64,000 bases of DNA from Podocnemis expansa (lineage: Eukaryota > Chordata > Testudines > Podocnemididae). The DNA is taken from positions 8,842,579 to 8,906,578 of the forward strand of contig ML682024.1 of assembly GCA_007922195.1 (NCBI GenBank). The letters run 5' to 3'. Positions 24,644 to 35,728 of the stretch are shown here, in pieces. Below the pieces are notes generated by a model. It worked only from the letters and a program-made list of their open reading frames with translations. It ran no database searches and was not told the origin of the DNA. Each line of letters opens with the position of its first letter. Position 1 is the stretch's first letter. The translations under genes were made by a program, and so were the position numbers.

Positions 24644-25509
24644 GTCTGAGACCTGACCCCCCTCATTTTTTTTCTCAACCAGGAAGCAAAAGGGATAGGC
24701 TCTAAAGTAGAGACAGGAGGAGGGTGGGTGTTGGAGCACCCAGAGGGAGACACATCTAGAAGAACTCCAGTTACCGCAAAAGGTGGGAGACCTTCCTTTC
24801 TCCTTTGAGTAGTGTCCCTGTGAGTGCTTTGTCTTGGGTGACTCTAAAGCAGTGCCCTCAAAGGGATGGAGGGACTACAGAGTTGCTGATTCTTAGAGAA
24901 AGAGGACTGACAGTCTGACTGCAGCATCTTATTTTGATGCTTGGTCAATAGCTTAATGTTTAGTAAAGGTGTGAACTGATGCACATGTAGCAGCCTTGCA
25001 AATGTCCAGGACTGGGACATTATGTAGGAATGTTGTTGAGGCAAACATTGCTCTAGTGAAATGGGAATGGGTCTGCTCTGGCAGTGGTATACATCATAGC
25101 ACAGTTGTATGCAGCCTGAGATCTACTTAGAGAGTCCCTGTTTAAAGGTAGGATGCCTCTTGTTTCTTTCCACCATGGAAATGAATAGTCTGTTAGCTGA
25201 TCTAAATTATTTTGTTGTGTCCAGCTAGAAGCCAGAACTCAGCTAATGTCTAGCATGTGGAGGATGGCATTGTGAGGATTCAAGTAGGCTTTGGCATGAA
25301 GACAGGTAAGTCAGTGTTTTGATTAAGATGGAATGAGGATGTGATTTTAGGAATGAATTGTGAGTGAGGTTTTAACATCACCTTGTTCTTGTAGAATACT
25401 GTGTATGGCAGAGATGCCAGGAGCGTAGCGAGTTCAGTAACACAACTAGCTAGAGTGATGGCAATGAGGAAGGCCAGTATCATGGATGAGTGAGTGAGTG
25501 AATAGGTCA

Positions 25510-26450
25510 CGAGTGGTTCAAACAGGTCACCTGTGGCTTAGTCTTATCCAAGCACAATTTCTTCTTTTCAAAGTGCAAATCTTTGATCATTGCCTGCAGT
25601 TGCCTCGGAAGATCTGCTGAATGAAGCCAGGAGGATCTGCGCACTATGGTGCCTGCGGCAATACCATAGGCAGCTGTATCAGTGACATCTAGAGCTTCCT
25701 GGAACACAGTTCTGGAAATGATGAAATTGGCTTTTCCTTTCTTCCAGTACGCAGTCAATAAAGTCAGCAAAATTAAGGTAGCTGTTGTAGTTGTAATTAG
25801 CAAATAAGGTAGCATAGTTGGCAACTGTTACCTGGAGGGCAGATGAGGCATAGGTTTTTCTTCCTAAGAGATCCATCTTTTTATCTTCCTTGTTGTGTGG
25901 AGGTGAACAGTTAAATTATCGATTGTGGTGCTGGTTTGCTGTTTTTACGACTAAGGAATTCAGAGGTGGATGGTTGATAAGTATTCTTAATCATTATTGG
26001 GGACATAATATTTTTTATCGGCCCTTCTAGAGGTTAGAAGTATAGTGGCAGGGGTTTGCCAAATGTCAGTCACCGGGTCTGTGAGAGCAGTGTCTTTTGG
26101 GAGGGTGATTCTTGTAGAAGATTTCACTTGGAGACTCCATAAAAGTTTATTGCTAAGACTCTGGTATGTCTTGCATTAGTATGTCAAGTAATTCCACCAC
26201 CTGGTGCAATAAGTCTTGAAACTGGTGGAAGTAATCAGCTGCAGTGGGGCAGGAAGGAATGATGGCTGCATTGGGAAATGAAGATGAGTTGCGGGGCAGG
26301 GATCTGGATTCCAGTTCCTCTGCATCATCCTGTGTCTCCTGAATCTCCTGTGTGGGTGGGGGAGGTGGATGAGGATGGGGGAAACTATACTGTTGTGAAG
26401 TAGATAGTTTGGGAGAAGGTGCTGAGCATTGGGATCAAGCATCCCACAAT
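25510..26450 (-). pseudogene. DIRS Gag-like remnant
   Basis: The minus strand reads, across several frames, a WQTPATILLTSRRADKKYYV block (about 26005-26065), then DLLGRKTYASSALQV (about 25830-25875), ALDVTDTAAYGIAA and IVRRSSWLHSADLPRQLQ. These are the signature motifs of the Gag-like protein common to turtle DIRS elements. Frameshifts and stops break it. Confidence 0.6.
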
Positions 26451-27959
26451 GACCAGTGTTGCCAGGAGGATAAGGGATGGCTATACGAAGGTGGAGGATA
26501 CCAAGCGTATGACGGGAACGTTGGTGGCAGGTGCGGTCTGTGCTATCCTAGTCATGGAGAGACTGGTTGAGGAGAACAGGTGGTAGGATGTTCATCCGCC
26601 TCATTGTCACTAAAAAAAGGAATTTGTGAAATCATTCCAGTTCTTGACAGAGGAGCTAGGGAGCCTTTGGTGCCGAAGTCATGGTAAATAGTAGGGAGGA
26701 TAGAATGTGTATCCTCAGCAGTGGGCTGATATTTTCATTTTTCAGTGTGCTTACATGGCACCACTTGACCTACAGTTTGGGTTGGTGCAAAAGAGGTTGA
26801 AGATTGTGTGGCATGGCACAGTGCTGTCTGGGTGCTGGGTGGTGCTGATGATGGTATATGTGCTGCTGTGGTAATGGCACAGAGGCTGTTAGGGCTGTTG
26901 TGTTGGTGTCATTGTGGACACTGGTGCTGATGATGTGGCTTTAGCGACCAACAGTGTTGCTGGTGCTGTTGAAGTGGCTGTTTTAGATAGTTTATTGGGC
27001 ATTGAACCAAGAGGCTGGAGGACCCTTTCCCTGAGGTCTGAATGTAGAGAAGAGGACCTTTTCAGGAATTTTTTCAGTGATATACTTGAGGGTCCAGAAG
27101 CCTCTTTAGTTTGTTATCTTGGTGCAGGTGATGACGGTTTCCTCCTCTTAGATATAGAGTTAGAAGGAGTGAGACCAGGGCCGTAACTATGATGGGGCAA
27201 ATGGGGCTTTGCTCCTGCCGCGCTGGAGTGGCTCAATAGATGTGCTCTATTAAAGGGCATTTTTCATGCCGCAGGCCCCAACCACCGCTAATTGTAAGGC
27301 ACACTGAAACAGAGCATTATGTCTGGCAGTGAGACATCTCTCAGAGTAAGCCTGACGGCCTGGGTCAGCTTACCCAGTGTGTGATGTTGGTTGAAGGGAG
27401 CGCTCTATCATTAACAGCTTGAGGTGATAATCTGTCTTTACATGCTCTGGAATTGAGATTTTGGCAGTGAGGGTATTTCTGTGCAATACAGCCCTCACCT
27501 AGGCATTGATGCAAATTGCATGTCTGTCTGAAGCAGGCATGGCATCGTGACAGGTCCCTCTGTGCTTGAAGCTGGGAGAGCCTGACACTGTAAGGATGGG
27601 GAGGAAAAAATGACCTTTTAAAAAAAAAACAAGACTGGATAAAAACTGGGACAGGGTAGGTAGAGATTGGGTATAGGAAGGTAACTGGACTAGGAAGAGA
27701 AAATTAGTCTCTGAGGAAAAAAAATCAGATGAGCAGAGAAGAAAGAGAGCACTCCATCTATAACTGTGGACAGTTGAGAAGGAACTGAAGGGGGTTGGGT
27801 CACGTGTGCAGACAGGGTGCCCAAGCAGCAAGAGACAGTCTCTCAGCACCCACATGACCCAGAGTACTGCTGCTAGAAGCTTCGCTGATCTGTCTTGCAT
27901 GGACATGCCAGCACCCAATCACTGATGTCACTGGCACTGGGCACACAGAGCATGTGCCC

Positions 27960-28990
27960 TGAGTCCTAGCACCAGTGCCCCAAGTCTGCCGGAGACCTGG
28001 GGGCTGGCTGCCACCAGTGGCCCAATGTACCCCACTATGGCTGGTGATCTGCGGCTCAATCACCAAAGGCAGCAGGGCGGGCAGGAGTGCTTTGGCAGCT
28101 GGCTGGGCCGCTGGCCTCCCTGCCGCCAGGGTAGAGCAGGAAGGCCCAGGGGCGGGGCAGGTGTGCGGAGCCCCGTGGCCTCTCTGGGCTGGCCTGCTAC
28201 AGCCTGCCCCACATACGACTGCATGTGGTAGGATCCTCGCCTGGCTGTGGCTGTGGCCAGCCCTTGCAAGTGGCTTGGTCTCTGCTGGGGCTGGCTCCCA
28301 GTGGCGGTCTCCAGTCCCTGGCTGGGGCACCAGCAGCGGCAGCCTGGGGTTCCAGCCATGGCAGAAGTGGCCTTGGCTGGGGCCAGGTCACAGCCGCAGC
28401 TGGGGTCAGATCCTCTCCAGCGGGTTACCTCTGATTCCTGGTCAGGGCCAGGGCCAGTGCCAGCTCGCCTCCAGCAGGCAGCCTCTGTTCATGGCTGGGA
28501 ATCCCCTTCTGGGGCCAGCTCCCAGTCCCTGTGGCATGACCAGGATTCCTGAGGAGCAGAGCAGGATGGTCTGCCATGCTCCCCTCCAACAAGGGTGGGG
28601 TGCGGGGCCCCATCTAGGCCAGTTGGTCTGGAGGGCCTCCTACCCCCAAGGGATGGCCCTGCTGGCTGCCATCCCAATTTGGCCCCTGCTGGGGCTGAGG
28701 GTCTATGTCTCAGCTGTTGCTGGCACCCTGACATGGTTGGCCCTGCCAGCCCAATCTGGCCTCCACCGGGGCCAGCAACCTGAGGCCTGGTTGCCACTGG
28801 TGCCTTGATATGGCCTCCGCACTGGGACCAGGGATCTGGGGCCTGGCCGACAGTGGCAGCCCAACATGGTCCCCACCAGAGCCAGGGCTGGGCTGCAGGC
28901 TGGCGGCAGCAGAAGCCCAATCCGGGCCCCAGCCAGGGACCTGGGAGATGGATTGGCCCCTCCTTGTGTGCAGGATCAGGGCCCAGGCCC
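27960..28990. repeat. GC-rich degenerate tandem region within the DIRS element
   Basis: Repeating CTGGGGCCAG, GGGCCTGG and CAGCCCAA words at irregular spacing of several tens of bases. Long open frames on both strands follow from the lack of AT and are not convincing genes. Confidence 0.5.
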
Positions 28991-29489
28991 CAAACCTATT
29001 TTGGGGTCAGTGACATCCCTGCACCCAACATGGAGCACCCACATGGACGCTACTCAAAGAAGATCCTTTTAGTTCACATGAACAGTGTCCACAGGTGGTT
29101 GTTAGAGCACAGCACTTTGGCATACATTGCTATTTGTGCCCCATAATCTGAAGAGTTAGGCCACATTTCACCATTCCATATGCATCAAATTCACTGCCAT
29201 CAGTTTAAACTGCCCAGTTTGATAGAGGGGTCTGTGAAGACCCACTCAGTTGATCAGGAGGCTGATCTATTAACATCATCTTGGCAACTGGGGTAGCGCT
29301 GAGTTGAACACAGCCCCCGAGAGTCTTCATGACCTGGTTCCCCATTGAAAGACTTCAAGCAGTGGGAGTTAGAGCTGAAAGTGAGTAAGCTTTTGTTAGA
29401 GCAGCATAGGTTTTCAGATCATGAAAAGCAGCAAAAACATGAAGAATATTAGGAAAAGAAGAGAAAGCATGATCTGGAGACAGAGAAGT

Positions 29490-30250
29490 GGAGAGGATGC
29501 TAGGAGTTACAAGGGTCAGCTGGGGTGCCTGGTGGGGAATACAAATGGATTTATTCTTTCATCACACTCTTTTACACTGATGTTTCCCAATTTGATTGTG
29601 GAACACCAGCTTGATTCTGATCTGTGAGGTTAATAGGTTCAGAGCAGTAATAATACACATACACATCCCCCAAAAGCATTTACCAATTTAAATCCCAAAT
29701 CTGACCAGATTATATTACCACATCTGTATGTTATCTCTGGAGTGACAGACAGCAGATCTGTTTCCTTGAGAAAGAGAGAAAGACAGCAAGATGTGATAGA
29801 TCAGCCCGGTGTCAAAACGGCTCAACCAACAGGCAGCCTCATGGCTCTTGCCTGTGGCCTTAAAATCCAGAGCCCACCGTGACCAGCTGCAGCGGTTGAA
29901 CAGCCCCTGCCACCCGCTTCGGAATGCCTGAGGGCTACGGGTCACCTCCCATTCCAGGGTGAACAGGTGAAAATTAAAGAATTCAAAATGAAAAAGAAAA
30001 AGAAAAAGATCTGCCAAAAGAAAGAAAAAAAACAACAACCTGCAGGCTCCCTTGATCAATCAAGGGGTTTAACACTCTTGCTTGTGAAGAGTGGGGAGAT
30101 GCCTAGGGGATGGCCAAATCCCCTGGCAACATGACGGGCTGCTGACCTATCGCTTCTCCAACATGCCTAGACCAGAACCCCAGCTTTATGGCTGAGACCT
30201 CAAAAATTAGCATATCACTTTTTGGCATGGAAACTTACTGACCTTGGTCA
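29490..30250. repeat. Dispersed repeat R1, copy 1
   Basis: About 760 bp from GCTAGGAGTTACAAGG to AGCATATCACTTTTTGGCA. Matches 62695-63530 in the same orientation. No LTR ends or target duplication could be fixed. Confidence 0.8.
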
Positions 30251-31281
30251 GTAGATCTTTCTCATGAGCTCATGGGCTCTGCAGGTGTCTCTTATCACTT
30301 TCCAGGGTTCGGTTTGAACTGGTCTGGGGTTACTTGCAGTGAGTTTTCTTAAAAAAGGGTTACTGTCTGTGGTTTTCTGACCTTGGAAGATAACACCACA
30401 TAATTATTTCTTTTCCCAATTAGAGGCCTAACAAGCTACATTCCATAAGCCAGGCTGGAGTTTGGCCATAGCAAAAAGAAGAACAAGGAGGGGTGGAAAA
30501 ATCCACCACTCACACTCAGGCCAGTGGCGATGGCCACATATCTGTAGCTCAGGGTCCAACTGAACCATGTGACTGAGCTTTTGGTGGAAAGCACTCACAC
30601 ATGTAGCTTTGAGAGCATATGGGAGTGCTTGCTATCAGATGGGCTCCCATTCAAGCCAACAGTTTATATATCCTGTTGTACTCTTCTGGTAGAAAGCCAC
30701 CTGTTCCCCAGAGGGAGCAGAATGTGGGATTAATGGGAAGACATTCATGGGGAGGAGGGATTCTGGGACAGAGAATCCTTGCCAAACCCTGTATGGTAAA
30801 ACCCCGTCAAATGCTGGAAGGTGCATAACCTGGGTTAAGGTTGCAAATGTGAACCCCTTTGCCCAACCTATGGCTCAGAACCCTGTATAGACACAGGGAG
30901 AACTGTAGTGGCTGGTAGTTGGGGTTCTCCAGGCTATTATCCTTGAGATCCTTTGGGGATTCTCTGTATCACTTTAAGATAAAGTTCAGTCCTTGTTTCT
31001 GTATCAGAGAAGGGCTTGAACCTCACATGCCAGAAGAGTGGGACTGGAGTTGTCAGTGAAAATGAAAATAGCTTGGCTGGCAGAGAGCAGGGGTGGCTTT
31101 TCTTCTCAGTTGCTAACCTCAGGACACCATCTTGTCTGTAGCCAGACACCTGGATCTGAGTGGGGCAGAAGAAAGGCCTCCACCCATCTCCACAGAGCAG
31201 ATGTGAATCACACCTGCTCAGGCCTAACTTCTCTGAACCTTGATGCTGTGTCCATGGGCGCCACCATGGACTGCCCTCAAT
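30251..31281. other. Unassigned sequence
   Basis: No gene, repeat end or RNA recognised. Confidence 0.4.
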
Positions 31282-31708
31282 GGCTATGTCTACACACAAA
31301 GTTTTATTTCAAAATAAGTCATTTCAAAATGACTTATTTCAAAATAAAACCCTTATTTCGAAATGACTAATTTCAAAATAAGGGAAAGCCTGCTATTGAA
31401 ATGGCTGTTATTTCAAAATGGTTATTTAGAAGTAAGGCTGTTTAGACATGTTGTTTTGAAACAGTTGTTTCGAAACAATGGTGTTGTTTCGAAACAACAT
31501 GTCCAAACGGCATTATTTTGAAATAACCATTTAGAAATAACAGCTGTTTCAAAATGAATGGGGTTTAAGCTGTTTTGAAATGACAGTTCTTATTTCTAAA
31601 TGATGGACCCTGTCATTTTGAAATAAGAAAACGTTGTGTGGACCTAATCTTTTTTATTTCAAAATAACTAGTGTTATTTCAAAATAAAAGAGATGTGTGG
31701 ACATACCC
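31282..31708. mobile_element. Palindrome-rich MITE D
   Basis: Ends GGCTATGTCTACAC and GTGTGGACATACCC. 3-bp duplication AAT. Interior of TTATTTCGAAAT and TTGTTTCGAAACAA palindromes. About 80 percent similar to MITE E by eye. Confidence 0.88.
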
Positions 31709-31739
31709 AATGGGAAAGCAGAAACTGTGATATGACCTG

Positions 31740-32030
31740 TGACAGCATGTTGTTAGTGTTTATTCACCTTACCAATCACTCCATGTCAATCTGTACTACC
31801 AACCTGGCCCCATTGTTATCTACTGCTTTCCTGATTTTTGGGTCATATGCAAATTTTACCCAGCAATGATTTTATATTTTCTTCAAGCTCATTGATAAAG
31901 CTATTGAATAACATTGCCCCAGAACATATCCTTGTGGTACCCAGTTAGAAACATCCCCACTGGAGGATGATTCCGCTTACAAGCACTTGTTTACTGTGGG
32001 CTAATTTGAGTTTAATTATGCATAATCCTT
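31740..32030 (-). mobile_element. CR1/L3-like LINE fragment
   Basis: The minus strand reads WVPQGYVLGQ, the RT motif B region, with later frame breaks. More diverged than the other CR1 copies. Confidence 0.55.
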
Positions 32031-32106
32031 CTGCCAGGGTGAGATGGCAGGACAAGGGCCAGGTTCTAGGGGCTTCCAGGAAACAGCATACAGAGGGAGG
32101 GTGAAG

Positions 32107-32355
32107 TCAAATTACCTGTTATAATGTGAAAAGAACACATAGTCACGATACAGCCCTGCTTTTCACACAATTTAATTTGCATATTAGTGCGATTTCAGCT
32201 GTTTCTTTTTGAAGTCTTGTTGTCCCATTGATTTTCTTGACAACCATTGTTAACAAGTCATCAATGGAGTGATTAGGAAGATTGAAGTGCTCAGCAACTG
32301 TTTGTTTTGCGTTGTGATTTCTGATATCAGTTTCACATTATAACAGGTAATTTGA
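32107..32355. repeat. Element with perfect 25-bp inverted repeats
   Basis: 32107-32131 and 32331-32355 are exact reverse complements, beginning TCAAATTACCTG. The target duplication is not evident, and no coding content was seen. Confidence 0.75.
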
Positions 32356-32359
32356 TTTC

Positions 32360-32590
32360 AGCAAAAAAAACCAAGGAGTCGTGTGGCACTTTAACAGATT
32401 TATTCTTCACATGAGCTTTCATGGGAGAAAATCCCACTTCATCAGCTGCTTCAAAGATGGGTGAACTTACAGAATGTAATGAAAATAAATGCAAGGGGGT
32501 GTAAAACATAGGATCAGGTCATACAGTAACAGCAAATCAGAGCAGTTGTTAGTATATGATGATTTTTTTTGTCAGTCTCCTGAGGTTTGA
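32360..32590. repeat. Turtle-type interspersed repeat
   Basis: It contains AAGGAGTCGTGTGGCACTTT and ATGAGCTTTCATGGGAGAAA, found also at 1-155 and 63544. Confidence 0.7.
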
Positions 32591-35590
32591 GGCCTGACTC
32601 ATGGAGTTTGAATGGTTTGGGACAAGTGATGCTGAAGATTCCATTCATCCTAATGGCAACCAGGCACCACCATCCCTTGCAGAGTTACAAAGATTTTAGG
32701 CGTGCAGGCCATGATAATCCATGTCCCAAATGGGGCAGGCCCAGCAGTGCAGTGCCTTTGGGTCCCATGGTAGGACAGAAAGGGATCAGTGCTGGGGAGT
32801 TCTGGAAGCCTTTCTCACAAGCAAAAGGAGCTGGGATCTTACTGCAAGATCTGACAAGCCTGGAATCCAGGTTAAGACATAACCCAGTCACCCTAATGTC
32901 TTCTATCGCTCCCCCACCTCCAAGCCCCCTCAGCCTGTCCCCTTTTACTCTGCAGGAATAAGGAGTTCCTGGGGGAGAGGGGTCTTTAGTCTCATTTCTC
33001 TTTATCTTAGCCCTGCAGGGAGCAGGGAGGGAAGTAGGTAATAAGTAATAAAATAAGTAATTCAAATGATTTTATCAGCAAGAGAGCATGGTGCCAAGAG
33101 GAGGATCCCCAGGCTGCAGGCTCAGAGCTCCTACTGCATCACCGTGGGCACCAGGGCAGGGACCTGTAAGGACAGAGCAATGATGGTTAATAACACTCCA
33201 GACCACGTGAAGGGCCAGCACTGCAGGAAACATGCACTAGACATTGTCTGACCTGACCCACTCTGCTCCCAGGCAGGGCACCCACCCAGGCTGCTCTTGC
33301 TCCTTCCCACTCAGGCACTAGGAATTCCCATCCCTGGGATGTGTTGGGCATCCATCCCCATTTTGTCCCTTTGAGTATTCTCTGACCACCCATTGGTGCA
33401 GATGATCTCTGATTTCAATGCAGGGTGACCCTGCAGCAGAGCAGGTCACATCCGAGCTAACTGCAGTGGTACCCACACTGCAGAAGAGGGCCTGACTCTG
33501 TGCCTGCCATGACCTTGGAGAACAGAGCAGATGAGTGACCTTGCTTTCTTCACAGTACAACATTCCTCTCCTGCAGCCTGGACTGGTGTGCAGCTGTGTC
33601 ACCCCAATTCTCCACTCCTGGGCCATGACTTACCCCAATTTGCTGTGTAAACCTCTACTCCGGAGGTCAGCTCATGCACAGCCTCCTGCATGTAAATGGC
33701 TCCTCACCCAGTGGAGGAGCCCTCTGGCCAATCACTCATGGGGTAGAACCCAGGCAAATGCCCCCAGTCCCACATGCAACCCTGGAAATTACTTTCTTGC
33801 AGGATTTAGTGCTGCCCACTGCCGTATGTAAGCTCATTTACACTTACGTGTCTGTCAGTTTATCAAAGACTTTCCTGCGTACCAGCTCTGTCCCTCTGAA
33901 TGAAGTTTCTGCACATTTGCAATCCACGTGCACTGCTTTAGACAAAACTTATAATTTTATTTACTGTAACAGATTGCTGACTACAGTACAATTTTAAGTG
34001 ATTCTAACTCAGAATAATATAAACCAAAGATTATAAGCATCATCTTTGCAGCCAAGCATTCACCTCCAGGATGTACTCTGCTATTTTTAGCCCTGTGGCA
34101 CACACTCTAGGACTCACAGCTCTAGGCTTTTGTGCAGGGTAGATGTGCTGTTTGTCTCCCTTTTTTGGTCTATGTCCCAGGTGAGTCTGTATCTCTGTGG
34201 TATTAAAAATGTCAGCCAACATGGAGTTTGTAAACGGAGAGGGGACACATCTTTCTACAAGCCCTGCTCCTACTCAGCCAAATATTATGGGAGCAATGCA
34301 GGTATCTCTGGGTGAGGCTCTGGGCTGCACAGACACTCAGATGAGATGTCACATTGATTCCCTTTGGCCTTTAAAGGTGACCTTATGAGAATAGACGAGA
34401 GAGAGAGAGAGAGAGAGAAGGAGGCAGGTTAATGTGAGGACAAAAATAGTGTTATGTGAAGGAGTTGTTCACTCCCACATCACAGTGTGTGATCAGTCCC
34501 CACACTACTGGGCGGCTAGCTGGGGTTAGGCTGAGAAGAGCTCACTGGTGTGTGTGGGGAGAGGTGGCTGTACAGGAGATTCCAGCCAAACACTGAAAGG
34601 TGTCCAGCTGCCATTGGAGGACAATCCATTTGTGCATCAATTATTCTGCAAAGTTGCTCTGCAAAACAGTTCTGCCTTGTACCCCTGATAACTTCCCTTG
34701 AGGCCTTCTCCTGTTTGGTTTCCATCAGAAGTGCTCACCTCTGTTCACAAAACTTTCCTCCCCACATGGTCCTTTGACCTTTCGCCCTAGTTCTGCCACT
34801 TGCTCAGTCACATTGATTATGGCTCCCCACATGCTCAGAGGTCCATTTTAGATGCTCTTTCTCCCTTGCCTTTGTGATCTTCTCCCACTTGCAGGGCCTG
34901 ATGCCCATCTTTCAGCAGGGACAACAGACTGTTCTGGAGTCCAGAATGGGGAAGGGGTTACAAGTGGGGCAGGATGGTCAGAAGTGGCTGGAGCTGCGCG
35001 TGGAGAATGGGGTCGATGGAGACTAAGAAGGTGGTGAAGCCAGTGCTGTCCCATGGTAGGTGTTCTCTGACTGTGAAATTAACACCAGGTCCCATTTATG
35101 TCCTTCTTAAGCCCAGAGAGTCAAGTTCCACATGAGAGAGCTGGAGCGTTCTCACTAGAGACTGCAGACCAGGGTGGAGGCAAAATGTTCAGGCTCCTCC
35201 AACATTGCAGGCCCCCCAGTCACCCCATGGCCTTTCACCCTGGACCAGTTGTGCGTTTAGTCAGGGGGCTTCCTTCGTCCCCGAGCAGTGAGATGGGACT
35301 GGGGATGTTACTTTAATATGTTTAGACTCAAACAAGCAAACCAGGCTTCTTCTGTTCTCAGTCTTCCAGTCCTAAATAGAGACGTTGTGGCCGGAGTGAG
35401 AAAGGGGCAGATGCAGGGCAGGAAATGGGGAGCAGTCACAAATATCTGACCCAATAAGGGGACAGAGAAGGTCAGAGTGAGGCTGAAACATCTCTGCTGC
35501 CTGAGCCCTACAGACCACAAGGGGCCTGGAGCAGACAGAGGGGCTGGCTGGAGCATCCATCCATTTGGAACAGATTGGAACAGACAGACA
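32591..35590. other. Sequence upstream of gene B, no gene recognised
   Basis: Only short frames without domains. A (GA)n run lies at about 34397-34418. The last part before 35729 is probably 5' untranslated sequence and promoter of gene B; the 40 bases before its ATG resemble those before the gene A ATG. Confidence 0.45.
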
Positions 35591-35728
35591 CCAGATATTC
35601 CCTTATGCTGAGGTGACACAGGGCAGAGGCGGCAGGAGAAAGTGACTGTGGATTTTCCCCTCTGGATCCCATCAAGAGTTGAAGTCTTTGTATTGTTTTC
35701 ATCCTGATCGGTTTCCCCCACTATCCCG

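Larger units (their letters stand above)
23120..29068 (-). mobile_element. Degenerate DIRS-type retroelement with nested insertions
   Basis: The ends are inverted: TTTGAG...GTGGGTGCTCCATCTTGGG at about 23152-23190, and its reverse complement at about 29024-29060. A third related block lies at 24757-24845, partly in inverted order, as in the internal complementary region of DIRS elements. A Gag-like remnant is on the minus strand at about 25510-26450. No RT or tyrosine recombinase is visible, so it is non-autonomous or deleted. Confidence 0.6.

Noticed and set aside
27975..28808. 277-codon open frame on the plus strand
   Set aside because: It lies in GC-rich repetitive sequence with long frames on both strands, no domain and no splice context.
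29490..30250. R1 as a solo LTR
   Set aside because: Flanks of the two copies do not show 5-bp duplications at any TG/CA pair that I tested.
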